64,000 nt of DNA from Streptococcus suis. Lineage in GTDB: Bacteria > Bacillota > Bacilli > Lactobacillales > Streptococcaceae. Under the pieces are notes generated by a model, which made no database searches, was not told the origin of the DNA, and saw only the letters and a list, made by a program, of their open reading frames with translations. Where the stretch lies: the NCBI RefSeq assembly GCF_024509555.1, contig NZ_JAMWEL010000014.1, forward strand, positions 1 through 64,000, read 5' to 3'. This document shows positions 1 to 8,630 of the stretch, in pieces. A program made the position numbers and the translations under genes. The stretch's first letter is position 1. Each line of letters starts with the position of its first letter.

Positions 1-148
1 GTTTTGATTCAAACTCAAGCTATTGCTAGCTTTCCGTTTTATTGTTTTTCTTTTGTCATTGACGATTTATCTATTCGATAAATCACCCTGCACGTTTGGT
101 TCGTCTTCTTTAATTTTCAAAGGTCTTGTTCATCGCTCTCGCGACAAC
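1..148 (-). promoter_or_regulatory. 5' leader of an rRNA operon (16S gene lies beyond the left edge)
   Basis: Read on the minus strand, this is the transcribed leader that precedes 16S rRNA in streptococci. It contains a boxA-like antitermination sequence, GACCTTTGAAAA, at 114-125, and inverted repeats such as GATTTATC/GATAAATC near 64-84. It runs off the window at position 1, where the last bases before 16S would be. The identification rests on remembered similarity to streptococcal rRNA leaders and on the strong tandem promoters behind it. No rRNA sequence itself is inside the window. Confidence 0.8.
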
Positions 149-154
149 TATCTT

Positions 155-183
155 AGTTTATCATTTCTTCAACTGATTGTCAA
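155..183 (-). promoter_or_regulatory. rRNA promoter, proximal copy
   Basis: On the minus strand there is a perfect TTGACA -35 (178-183), a 17-bp spacer, and an extended -10 TGATAAACT (hexamer 155-160). An A-rich, UP-element-like tract lies directly upstream at about 184-215. It is the last of three copies with almost the same layout, and the closest to the 16S leader. Confidence 0.85.
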
Positions 184-251
184 CACTTTTTTGAAACTTT
201 TTTTTGATTTCTTTTTTCGTGTTGTTTTGTTTCAGATTTGACAACTCAATT

Positions 252-280
252 ATTCTATCATCTTCAACTTGCTTTGTCAA
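252..280 (-). promoter_or_regulatory. rRNA promoter, middle copy
   Basis: Minus strand: TTGACA (275-280), 17-bp spacer, extended -10 TGATAGAAT (hexamer 252-257), with an A-rich tract upstream. Its -35 lies 97 bp from that of the proximal copy. Confidence 0.85.
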
Positions 281-345
281 CTCTTTTTTGAAACTTTTTT
301 TCGTTTCTTTTTCGTGATAACTTGGCTTGTTTTGACAACTCATTC

Positions 346-374
346 ATTCTATCATCTCAATAGAAAATTGTCAA
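346..374 (-). promoter_or_regulatory. rRNA promoter, distal copy
   Basis: Minus strand: TTGACA (369-374), 17-bp spacer, extended -10 TGATAGAAT (hexamer 346-351). Its -35 lies 94 bp from that of the middle copy. The A-rich upstream tract is slightly diverged. Confidence 0.85.
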
Positions 375-460
375 CACCTTTTTTTGAATTTTTCTTAGTG
401 TCTTTCGTACAGTGTAAATCATTTTTCACCATCTTTTTTTCACCCATCTTTTTATATAAA

Positions 461-501
461 GAAAACACCTGAATGATTTACATCTGACATTCGGTGTTTT
501 C
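461..501 (-). terminator. Terminator of the corA-DUF1129 unit
   Basis: The arms GAAAACACC(T)GAATG and CATTCGGTGTTTTC pair with a single bulged base. On the minus strand the stem is followed by a T-rich run. It sits 27 bp beyond the stop codon of the DUF1129 gene and insulates the rRNA promoters from it. Confidence 0.75.
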
Positions 502-527
502 ATGATTATCATCATCTGTAGATTATT

Positions 528-1184
528 TTAACGTACTGGTGACATTGCATTACGGATATTATACTTCTTTTTCAAGAGATAACGGATACCGAACGCTACT
601 GCACCTATAAGAATTGTAGCAATTGGAGGTAAGATAGGGTTGAATGTTGCTGGGATTAGTGCTGCTAATAGAAAAACAAGTGACCATGCCAACGTAGCAA
701 GACCTAGGAATAGAATTGCCTTCAACAATTTTGGTCGTTGACCTGTTTGTATTTGCTCTCTATAGACAAAGTGATACATAAAGTACATTCCCGCACCGAC
801 ACCAAAGCCAATCACTAATAGAGTAACTAAACCATACTGTGCACCTTGTCCCAGTAAGTTCATAACACCATTGATGCCTGCAATGAGGGCCAACATAAAC
901 AGACTGGAATCCAGCCACATTAACCACGGATTTTCATTGAACTCCACTTGGTCCTTCATTTCTTCCTTAGAAAAGGATTTTCTAGCAGCCCATTCGCTTG
1001 GTGCCCCATAGAGAGTACGAGCAGTCACGCCAGTTTTTTGCTTCTCGATAATGGTTGGCAAAATTTCTTCCAATAATGCTTTTATTTCACTATCGGTTTT
1101 ACCATCCTTGATTAGTTGGTTTGTAGCGATATGGATGAATTCTTGATTTTTTTTTGTTAATTCTTTAAATTCTGTAAATGACAT
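528..1184 (-). CDS. DUF1129 family membrane protein
   Basis: A 218-residue protein with a soluble N-terminal half of about 95 residues, rich in charged residues, followed by about four hydrophobic segments (roughly residues 95-115, 118-140, 155-178 and 188-208). It ends in a basic tail. The layout and the position directly behind a corA-like gene match the streptococcal DUF1129 family, whose function is not known to me. It starts 14 bp after the corA stop codon, so the two are probably co-transcribed. A role linked to divalent cation transport is only a guess from that pairing. Confidence 0.75.
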   Translation of the reverse strand: MSFTEFKELTKKNQEFIHIATNQLIKDGKTDSEIKALLEEILPTIIEKQKTGVTARTLYGAPSEWAARKSFSKEEMKDQVEFNENPWLMWLDSSLFMLALIAGINGVMNLLGQGAQYGLVTLLVIGFGVGAGMYFMYHFVYREQIQTGQRPKLLKAILFLGLATLAWSLVFLLAALIPATFNPILPPIATILIGAVAFGIRYLLKKKYNIRNAMSPVR

Positions 1185-1198
1185 GTTAATCTCCTATG

Positions 1199-2143
1199 TT
1201 AAAACCATCTCTTACGAATGAAGTAGAAGGTGAGTGATAAGCTGATAGCAAAGGCAAACAAGATAATCCACCAGAAAGCATATGGGATGTCATTGAAAGG
1301 AATGACATTATCCTTGAAGTTCATACCATAGGCGGAGAAGACCATGGTTGGGATTGATAGAACAATGGTCACCAAGGCCAAGGTTTTCATGATGGTGTTC
1401 TGGTTGTTGGAAATGATGGATGCAAATGCATGGGTCATCGAATTTAGGATGGAACCATAGATATCTGCCATCTCGATTGCCTGTTGTGTTTCGACCAAGG
1501 TGTCTTCCAGCAAATCTTCGTCCTCTTCGTATTTACGAAGGAGACGAGAAGAACTAGCCAACTTTTTGACCAACCGTTCATTGGTTTTGAGGGAAGCCTT
1601 GAAATAGACGATTGTTTTTTCTAATTCCATGAGAACGATTAATTCTTCGTTACGAGTTGCTTCATGGAGTTGTTTTTCGATTTCTTCACTCTTTCTGTCG
1701 ATGGTCCGTAGGGCTGACAAGTAGAGTTGTGCATTGCGGTACAAAATTTGGAAAACAAAACGTGACCGCATAAAAGTATAGAAATTGCGCAGTCTCCGAT
1801 GGATAAATTGATCAAAGAGAGGCAGAGGTTCCAAGCAAGTGGTAATAATGGCATCTGTGGTCAAGATGATTCCCAAGGGAATTGTAATGTAATAAGTTTT
1901 GTTGTTTCGCTCTTCAAGAATTGGGACGTCGACCAGAATCAGTGTGTAATCATCTTCGACGGTGATACGAGATGACTCTTCCGCATCGAGGGGTGCTCGT
2001 AAGTCGGCGATGTCAATTTTATAGTGCTCAGCCACTTCCATAGACTCGCTCTGGGAGGGGTTGACCAAATTAATCCAAGCTCCTGGTTCAAAGGTTTGGA
2101 TTTCTTCTAATTCTGTCATAGTAGATAGAAAAATCTGTTTCAT
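1199..2143 (-). CDS. corA: CorA-family magnesium/divalent cation transporter
   Basis: CorA proteins are pentameric inner-membrane channels for Mg2+ (some carry Co2+ or Zn2+). This 314-residue product has the long, mostly helical cytoplasmic domain and two C-terminal membrane helices. The family signature GMN appears as AYGMNF at the end of the first helix, and the short basic tail IRKRWF closes the protein. The start at 2143 is preferred over the longer reading frame because AAGGAGG lies 7 bp upstream. The promoter at 2186-2191 would sit inside the longer version. It is followed by the DUF1129 gene in the same unit. Confidence 0.9.
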   Translation of the reverse strand: MKQIFLSTMTELEEIQTFEPGAWINLVNPSQSESMEVAEHYKIDIADLRAPLDAEESSRITVEDDYTLILVDVPILEERNNKTYYITIPLGIILTTDAIITTCLEPLPLFDQFIHRRLRNFYTFMRSRFVFQILYRNAQLYLSALRTIDRKSEEIEKQLHEATRNEELIVLMELEKTIVYFKASLKTNERLVKKLASSSRLLRKYEEDEDLLEDTLVETQQAIEMADIYGSILNSMTHAFASIISNNQNTIMKTLALVTIVLSIPTMVFSAYGMNFKDNVIPFNDIPYAFWWIILFAFAISLSLTFYFIRKRWF

Positions 2144-2165
2144 ATGATTCCCTCCTTTGTGCTTT

Positions 2166-2191
2166 GTTGCGTTGACGCAACCTTTATTATA
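2166..2191 (-). promoter_or_regulatory. corA promoter with palindrome at the start site
   Basis: Minus strand: extended -10 TGGTATAAT (hexamer at 2186-2191). A perfect 7-2-7 inverted repeat, GTTGCGTTGACGCAAC, covers 2166-2181, where transcription should begin. That is a natural place for a repressor operator or a 5' RNA hairpin. No -35 match is clear. Confidence 0.55.
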
Positions 2192-2312
2192 CCAAAAAAT
2201 ATGCCATTGCGGAAAGGTTTTCTGCAAATTTGTGTTATAATATGGAGACTTTTAAATGAGTAAGTTGTACGGTCTTTTCCTTAGTCCGTATGCCATAGCT
2301 TAGATCCTCTTT

Positions 2313-2470
2313 AGAAAGGAATTGAATGCGTGTAAAAACATAGCAAAAAAAGATACGCATCCGTTTCAGCTTCATCTGATTATGGATGTGGATGCTGTAA
2401 AGTATAAATCTTCTCGTGTGTTTGACACACTTTGCAGATTTCCTATTTTTGTACGGTTTTATTGACATGA
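2313..2470 (+). repeat. Degenerate copy of a dispersed leader-type repeat
   Basis: It starts AGAAAGGAATTGAA, identical to the start of the copy at 2748, and continues with a similar order of short blocks (TAAA, an A7 run, GATACGCATCC). The rest has drifted. I see no credible gene here: the open frames are short, lack ribosome binding sites and match no family. Confidence 0.45.
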
Positions 2471-2703
2471 GATTTTCAAAACGATATTTTTTGAAAATCG
2501 AGCTAATGCAAGATATAGGGAGTGGGAAAGAACTCGACTGGTCAAAAAAGAGTTCGTCTTCCCGCCCCCGCACAGTTGATTAGGTCAGATTTGGAGTGTA
2601 AAACACGAACAAATCTGCCAATCAACCACTGCGCTGAGATGTTGACACGAACTCTGAGAAGCGAGGATGGACTTTCTGCCCAGCCTTGTCTGGTGACGCG
2701 GAG
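2471..2703. repeat. Structured intergenic element with nested inverted repeats
   Basis: Three stems follow one another: an 11-bp perfect hairpin (2471-2481 with 2489-2499), GAACTC/GAGTTC (2530-2535 with 2550-2555), and a long stem joining GTTGATT (2575-2581) to AATCAAC (2620-2626) with CAGATTTG/CAAATCTG inside. The part beginning GGGAGTGGGA and containing CCCCCGCACAGTTGATTAG resembles a non-coding element I have seen scattered through streptococcal genomes, where it is often mis-called as a small protein. No credible gene. Confidence 0.55.
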
Positions 2704-2747
2704 TTAATCGACCGTCACCAGTTATCTTGTGAACGCCCTTATAAATT

Positions 2748-2969
2748 AGAAAGGAATTGAACACGCCCTAAACGCTGTGTGAAAAAAGTGATGCTTCTTC
2801 GTGTTCAAACATGGAGAACAGGTTTCTGCGTCGTAGACATCTGTGCCTTCTTCGGTTTTCAACCTGTGAAAGCACTAGTTGTCTTGACGGGGGTGCGTCT
2901 TCGAAATCACAGATTTCGGACTTACCGCCTATTTTTACCTTGCGTTTTACGGGCTTTGTATCTTAAATT
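2748..2969 (+). promoter_or_regulatory. Structured leader repeat upstream of uvrA
   Basis: The segment starts AGAAAGGAATTGAACACG and ends TTTTACGGGCTTTGTATCTTAAATT directly before the uvrA ATG. The same beginning and end frame the segment before dnaJ (59644-59774, minus strand), so both are members of one dispersed family. There is no Shine-Dalgarno sequence between the element and the start codon. It also holds inverted repeats such as AGGTTT/AACCT around 2819-2868. Confidence 0.5.
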
Positions 2970-5795
2970 ATGCAAGAAAATATTGTGATTCATGGGGCGC
3001 GTGCCCATAATTTGAAAAATATTGATGTGACCATTCCGCGTGAGAAATTGGTGGTGGTGACTGGTTTGTCGGGGTCTGGTAAGTCGAGTTTGGCTTTCGA
3101 TACTCTGTATGCCGAAGGCCAACGTCGCTACGTAGAGTCCTTGTCTGCCTATGCTCGTCAGTTCTTGGGCAACATGGATAAACCGGATGTGGATTCCATA
3201 GAGGGGCTCAGCCCTGCTATTTCCATTGACCAAAAAACGACATCGCGGAATCCGCGTTCGACAGTCGGAACGGCAACAGAAATCAATGACTATCTCCGTC
3301 TGCTTTATGCTCGGGTTGGGGTTCCTTACTGTATCAACGGCCACGGAGCGATTGCGGCTTCTTCGGTGGAACAAATCGTTGATGAAGTTTTGGAATTGCC
3401 AGAGCGTCAACGTTTGCAGATTTTAGCTCCGATTGTTCGTAAGAAAAAGGGGCAACACAAGACCATTTTTGAGAAGGTGCAGAAGGATGGCTATGTTCGA
3501 GTGCGGGTCAATGGTGATGTCTATGATGTGTCGGAAGTGCCTGAATTGTCCAAGAGCAAGGCTCATAATATTGAAGTCGTGGTCGACCGGATTGTCATCA
3601 AAGAAGGCATTCGCTCGCGACTTTTCGATTCTATCGAAGCGGCCCTGCGGATTGCGGACGGCTATGTCATCATTGATACCATGGACGAGAAGGAACTGCT
3701 CTTCTCTGAGTACTATGCCTGCCCAGTTTGTGGTTTTACGGTGCCTGAGTTGGAACCCCGTCTTTTCTCTTTCAATGCGCCTTTTGGGTCTTGTAGCGAT
3801 TGTGATGGTTTGGGGATGAAGCTGGAAGTGGATACGGATTTGATTGTCCCAGATGCCAGCAAGACCTTGCGTGAGGGTGCTTTGGCTCCGTGGAATCCAA
3901 TCTCTTCCAACTACTATCCTCAGATGTTGGAGCAGGCCATGAATCACTTTGGTGTGGATATGGACAAACCTTTCGAGGAATTGACGGAAGAGGAGAAGAA
4001 CCTGATTTTCAACGGTTCTGATGGGAAAGAATTCCATTTCCATTATGAAAATGAGTTCGGTGGGGTGCGTGATATTGACATTCCATTCGAGGGCTTGATT
4101 ACCAACATTAATCGCCGCTATCGTGAAACCAACAGTGACTATACACGGACAGTCATGAAGACTTACATGAATGAGCTGACCTGTGGGACCTGCCACGGCT
4201 ATCGCCTCAATGACCAAGCCCTGTCTGTCAAAGTCGGTGGAGAAAAGGGACTGCATATCGGACAATTATCAGACTTGTCTGTGGCGAATCACTTGCAAGT
4301 CATTGAACATCTGACCTTGTCTGAAAATGAAGCGACGATTGCGACGCCCATTGTCAAGGAAATCAAGGATCGTCTAAGCTTCCTCAATAACGTTGGTCTA
4401 AATTACTTAACGCTTTCACGAGCAGCGGGGACGCTTTCTGGTGGTGAAAGCCAGCGGATTCGTTTGGCGACCCAGATTGGCTCCAACCTGTCTGGTGTCC
4501 TCTATATTCTGGATGAGCCGTCGATTGGTCTGCACCAGCGGGACAATGATCGTCTCATTGCCAGCCTGAAAAAGATGCGTGATTTGGGCAATACCCTGAT
4601 TGTTGTTGAGCATGATGAGGATACCATGCGGGAGGCGGACTGGTTGATTGATATCGGTCCAGGTGCAGGTGTCTTCGGTGGAGAAATCGTGGCCTCTGGA
4701 ACGCCTGCCCAAGTGGCTAAAAACAAGAAATCCATTACAGGCCAGTACCTGTCTGGCAAACGTGAAATTCCTGTCCCTCTAGATCGCCGTGTCGGAAATG
4801 GTCGTTTCCTGGAGGTAAAGGGTGCCAAAGAAAACAACCTGCAAGATGTGACTGTTCGTTTCCCGCTCGGAAAATTTGTGGCGGTGACAGGGGTGTCTGG
4901 CTCAGGTAAATCAACTCTGGTCAATTCCATTTTGAAAAAAGCTATTGCTCAGAAACTCAATCGCAATTCGGACAAGCCAGGCAAGTTCAAGTCCATTTCA
5001 GGAATTGAACACTTGGACCGCCTGATTGATATTGACCAAAGTCCGATTGGACGGACACCGCGTTCCAACCCAGCTACCTACACAGGTGTCTTCGATGATA
5101 TTCGTGATCTCTTTGCCCAGACCAATGAAGCCAAAATCCGTGGCTACAAGAAGGGACGGTTCTCTTTTAATGTCAAAGGTGGACGGTGTGAAGCTTGTTC
5201 TGGTGATGGTATCATCAAGATTGAAATGCACTTCCTGCCAGATGTCTTTGTTCCTTGCGAAGTCTGTCATGGACACCGTTACAATTCTGAAACCTTGGAA
5301 GTACACTACAAGGAGAAAAATATCGCCCAGGTCCTTGATATGACGGTCAATGACGCGGTCGAGTTCTTCAAGCATATTCCAAAAATTGAGCGGAAACTTC
5401 GTACCATTCAAGATGTGGGCTTGGGCTACGTTACTCTAGGTCAACCAGCAACCACTCTATCAGGTGGGGAAGCCCAGCGGATGAAGTTAGCTTCTGAACT
5501 CCACAAGCGTTCAACTGGTAAATCCTTGTATATCTTGGATGAGCCGACGACAGGTCTGCATACGGAGGACATTGCCCAGTTGCTCAAGGTCTTGGCTCGC
5601 TTTGTTGATGATGGCAACACCGTGCTGGTCATCGAGCACAATCTGGATGTCATCAAGACAGCCGACCACATTATTGATATGGGGCCAGAAGGCGGTGTCG
5701 GCGGTGGTACCGTTGTCGCGACAGGAACACCAGAAGAAGTGGCGGAGAACCCAGCCAGCTTTACAGGTCAATATTTGAAAATGAAGTTGAAATAG
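2970..5795 (+). CDS. uvrA: Excinuclease ABC subunit A
   Basis: UvrA is the dimeric damage sensor of nucleotide excision repair and loads UvrB on lesions. This is a full-length 941-residue protein with two ABC modules. The first has Walker [10 protein letters not shown] near residue 31 and signature [12 protein letters not shown] near 490. The second has GVSGSGKST near 640 and [12 protein letters not shown] near 832. Zinc-binding cysteines are in place (CPVCG...CSDCDGLG near 252-279, CEACSGDG...CEVCHGH near 740-767). No ribosome binding site precedes the ATG, which abuts a repeat-derived leader. It is the chromosomal neighbour of the defence island to its right. Confidence 0.98.
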   Translation: MQENIVIHGARAHNLKNIDVTIPREKLVVVTGLSGSGKSSLAFDTLYAEGQRRYVESLSAYARQFLGNMDKPDVDSIEGLSPAISIDQKTTSRNPRSTVGTATEINDYLRLLYARVGVPYCINGHGAIAASSVEQIVDEVLELPERQRLQILAPIVRKKKGQHKTIFEKVQKDGYVRVRVNGDVYDVSEVPELSKSKAHNIEVVVDRIVIKEGIRSRLFDSIEAALRIADGYVIIDTMDEKELLFSEYYACPVCGFTVPELEPRLFSFNAPFGSCSDCDGLGMKLEVDTDLIVPDASKTLREGALAPWNPISSNYYPQMLEQAMNHFGVDMDKPFEELTEEEKNLIFNGSDGKEFHFHYENEFGGVRDIDIPFEGLITNINRRYRETNSDYTRTVMKTYMNELTCGTCHGYRLNDQALSVKVGGEKGLHIGQLSDLSVANHLQVIEHLTLSENEATIATPIVKEIKDRLSFLNNVGLNYLTLSRAAGTLSGGESQRIRLATQIGSNLSGVLYILDEPSIGLHQRDNDRLIASLKKMRDLGNTLIVVEHDEDTMREADWLIDIGPGAGVFGGEIVASGTPAQVAKNKKSITGQYLSGKREIPVPLDRRVGNGRFLEVKGAKENNLQDVTVRFPLGKFVAVTGVSGSGKSTLVNSILKKAIAQKLNRNSDKPGKFKSISGIEHLDRLIDIDQSPIGRTPRSNPATYTGVFDDIRDLFAQTNEAKIRGYKKGRFSFNVKGGRCEACSGDGIIKIEMHFLPDVFVPCEVCHGHRYNSETLEVHYKEKNIAQVLDMTVNDAVEFFKHIPKIERKLRTIQDVGLGYVTLGQPATTLSGGEAQRMKLASELHKRSTGKSLYILDEPTTGLHTEDIAQLLKVLARFVDDGNTVLVIEHNLDVIKTADHIIDMGPEGGVGGGTVVATGTPEEVAENPASFTGQYLKMKLK

Positions 5796-5800
5796 TATAT

Positions 5801-5857
5801 AAAAATAGCAGTGTGCGATTTCTTAGAAATCAGTAAATGTGTACACTGCTATTTTTT
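5801..5857. terminator. Bidirectional terminator between uvrA and the defence operon
   Basis: The arms AAAAATAGCAGTGT and ACACTGCTATTTTT form a 14-bp stem with a T-run on both strands. It serves uvrA on the plus strand and the convergent primase-helicase gene on the minus strand. Confidence 0.85.
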
Positions 5858-5873
5858 ATTTTATACCACTACA

Positions 5874-8576
5874 TTATTTCTTATCATCAAATTTTTCAAG
5901 CAATTCTTCAGCAATAGATCGACTTTCTAACCTTAACAAACTAGCTTGGTCATCCAACTGATAAATAAAGGGAGATAAATTGCCATACCAAACGGTAGTA
6001 CTATCTAAGATAACTGTGGTCGTACCAATCCTTTCTGTCACAAGTTTCACCTTTATATTGTCACTGTCTAACCCCGTTAGCCCCCCGCTTAACTTATGGC
6101 TTTTGGAAATATGAATAACGACTTGTTTTCCTAGGAGCAGTCCCAATAATTCCTGAATCCTACTAGAAGTGAATGAATGCAATTGTAATTGGACAGTTGA
6201 ACGTGTGTTCAGCAAATCCTCTCTAAATTTCTCCTCGTAATTCCTACTACTATAAAATACTTGTGTTTGCTCCTTTTCTCCAACTTGGTAAGCCATTTTT
6301 CGATAAGCTATCTGACGTTTCTGGTACATTTTTTCAAGATAGGGAACGTGTATATCTAGATAATCAACTATTCTCACCTCAGTTTTACCTCGATAGGGAC
6401 GGTGAAGCCGCCCTGCATACTGTATGAGATTATTTTTCCAAGACAATGGAGCTGCCAAGATCAATGTATCCAGCCTTGGCATATCGAAGCCCTCTCCAAT
6501 AAATTTTCCTGTTGAAATGAGGACAAATGGGCTATTCTCATCTAGTTCACTGATTCTTTTCAGGAGTTCTTTCGTATCTCTTCTTTTACTCGCTCCACTC
6601 AGACAAAAAATATTGGTCATTTCTTTTTCAATAAGTAGCTTTTCCAATAGTTCTATATGTTCTCGTCGATTGACCAAGACAAGGATGTTTCGCTTTTCTT
6701 GATATAGTTTGAAAATATCTTGCACAATCAAAGAATTACGATGTAAATCTTTGGCAAGCCAATCATTAAGGGATGCAAAGTTCGTACTATTCGACTGTTC
6801 CAAGTCCAATTTCCCAAAAGATGTTAGACGGAGTAGTAACCTCTTTTTAAAATCGTATTGACCTGATTGAGCAGTATGTAAAATTGGACCAATACGTTGA
6901 AAGACAATCGGTTGGTGCCCGTTTTTGCGTTCTGGCGTTGCTGTTAAACCATATAGATATTGACCAGCAAATTGAGCAACTACTTTTTCAAACTGCAAGG
7001 CTGTCACATGATGGCATTCATCCACAATCATCATATCGTAATCCGACAAAAAGTCGGAAATAGTGTCCAATTGAAAGAGAGATTGAATCATAACCACATC
7101 CACCAGTTTGCTCCTCCATCTTTTAGAAGCCCCATATTGCCCAATATGCCCTATTACTTTTACACGCCCTGAAGGAGTATAGCGAACAGCTTCTTCCTCA
7201 TCAATCTCTAAAAATTCACCCAACCTTTCCAACCACTGCTCCATCAGTTGACGATTGTGAACTAAGATAATCGTTCGGCATTTCCTTTGTGCAATCAAGG
7301 CTGCCCCCAGAACTGTCTTCCCAAAACCTGTTTCAGCACATAGCAAGCCATTCTCACTAGCTAATAAATCTGCCAAAGCAAGCTCCTGCTCAAAACGTAA
7401 GATCCCTTTGAAAGAAATCTGAATCGGAGATAGAATGTTGCGATTGTCCCTAACAGTTACCGTTTCAAATATTTCTTGTAAGCTAGCAAGTATTCCTCTT
7501 GGAAGATGCAAGGCTTCATCCGTTTCTTCAAATAAATAGATACGTTCTGGAGTCTGATAGGTTGGTTGTCTGGTCGCTTGTTTTAGATAAAATTCAGGAT
7601 TAGGAAAAGATGCCAGCTTTCTCAATAAATAATTTGTCTTTGAAGAAATTGTCCTCTTCTCAACTCGAATAAGATTTGATAGGCTACAATCTAATACTGT
7701 ATCACCTACAGAATCCGAAAACTCCTGCCCTAAGAAATCTAGAATTTTCTTCTGTCCAATCTTTTGAACCTGTTGAAGATAGATCCATTGTTCAGAAAAG
7801 GGCTGAAAATATTTATCAACAAAAACGGTTCTTCCCTTCTTGAAAGCTTCCCCTTGTAAGGGCAGGGCGATAAGATTGCCAAATCCTCCCTTGGGCAGAA
7901 TATCTTGATTTGGAAACATACGGTCAAATGAAGAAGAGCGAATCTCTTTCGACTCCTGCATAGCCAATTCCAGCAATCGTTTCCCAACATTTCTTGCCTG
8001 CTGACAAGCAATTTCTTCCTCGAAGAAAAACCAGAGGTGAGCACCATTGCCCGAACGAGAGATTTCAATATGCCCCTCAAAACCATATTGTTCTGCTGTA
8101 TCTCGTAAAATGGAGACCTCTTCTCTCCAATTCTTTTTATCAAAATCAATCACCAAAAAAGAACACGTGTCTGATAGGCTCATTGGAAAAATGCCTATAC
8201 TCATTTCGCCACGTAGGTGAGCCAATAATACCTGTTTAGTCAAGGGTTGACAGGTTCTCTTTTCAACAGGAAGGTTTTTCCAACCATAGTTGTAAGAAGG
8301 AAAATAGTTGATTTTCCCATTTTCATCAATATAGGATTTCGCATAGACATCCAAACGCCCCTTAAAAAGATTGAACAGAATGGAGAGTTTTTCATCGGTA
8401 CTTAGTTGATGTTTTTGTTCCTCAAAGTAATCGTGTAAATGCTTATCGCTTATCAGAAATTGCTGATTGCTATCTTGAAATTGCAATAAATTCAGAATCT
8501 TATCGGTAGCATAATAGGGAAAACGAGCAAGATGCTTTGCAACCTTACCCGTTGATTTTTCATAATAATAGGACAT
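5874..8576 (-). CDS. Primase-helicase of the TOTE type (AEP + SF2 helicase + PLD-like tail)
   Basis: A 900-residue, multi-domain DNA enzyme. The N-terminal third looks like the archaeo-eukaryotic primase domain used in TOTE-type conflict proteins: SFLVIDFDKK (near 130), EISRSGNGAHLWFFF (near 160) and FGNLIALPLQG (near 225). The middle is an SF2 helicase: AETGFGKT (Walker A), VDECHH (DEXH), GLTATPER (motif III) and QYAGRLHRP (motif VI). The C-terminal 120 residues contain VILDSTTVWYGNLSPF, like the second half of a phospholipase-D fold, though no intact HKD motif is visible. The start at 8576 has TTTGGAGG 7-8 bp upstream; the longer frame does not. It is the last gene of the methylase-kinase-restriction operon, 54 bp after the putative nuclease. 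Confidence 0.8.
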   Translation of the reverse strand: MSYYYEKSTGKVAKHLARFPYYATDKILNLLQFQDSNQQFLISDKHLHDYFEEQKHQLSTDEKLSILFNLFKGRLDVYAKSYIDENGKINYFPSYNYGWKNLPVEKRTCQPLTKQVLLAHLRGEMSIGIFPMSLSDTCSFLVIDFDKKNWREEVSILRDTAEQYGFEGHIEISRSGNGAHLWFFFEEEIACQQARNVGKRLLELAMQESKEIRSSSFDRMFPNQDILPKGGFGNLIALPLQGEAFKKGRTVFVDKYFQPFSEQWIYLQQVQKIGQKKILDFLGQEFSDSVGDTVLDCSLSNLIRVEKRTISSKTNYLLRKLASFPNPEFYLKQATRQPTYQTPERIYLFEETDEALHLPRGILASLQEIFETVTVRDNRNILSPIQISFKGILRFEQELALADLLASENGLLCAETGFGKTVLGAALIAQRKCRTIILVHNRQLMEQWLERLGEFLEIDEEEAVRYTPSGRVKVIGHIGQYGASKRWRSKLVDVVMIQSLFQLDTISDFLSDYDMMIVDECHHVTALQFEKVVAQFAGQYLYGLTATPERKNGHQPIVFQRIGPILHTAQSGQYDFKKRLLLRLTSFGKLDLEQSNSTNFASLNDWLAKDLHRNSLIVQDIFKLYQEKRNILVLVNRREHIELLEKLLIEKEMTNIFCLSGASKRRDTKELLKRISELDENSPFVLISTGKFIGEGFDMPRLDTLILAAPLSWKNNLIQYAGRLHRPYRGKTEVRIVDYLDIHVPYLEKMYQKRQIAYRKMAYQVGEKEQTQVFYSSRNYEEKFREDLLNTRSTVQLQLHSFTSSRIQELLGLLLGKQVVIHISKSHKLSGGLTGLDSDNIKVKLVTERIGTTTVILDSTTVWYGNLSPFIYQLDDQASLLRLESRSIAEELLEKFDDKK

Positions 8577-8630
8577 GGGATTTCCTCCAAATTGCCTAAC
8601 GAGACTATCAACCAAAATAATATTTTAATA

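Noticed and set aside
155-402. Small proteins encoded in the T-rich left end
   Set aside because: The open frames are low-complexity products of A/T runs and overlap three tandem rRNA promoters.
2522-2988. Short plus-strand frames before uvrA
   Set aside because: They fall in inverted-repeat elements and the uvrA leader, lack ribosome binding sites and have no protein-like composition.
3423-4265. 280-residue minus-strand open frame inside uvrA
   Set aside because: Antisense shadow of a full-length, motif-complete uvrA.
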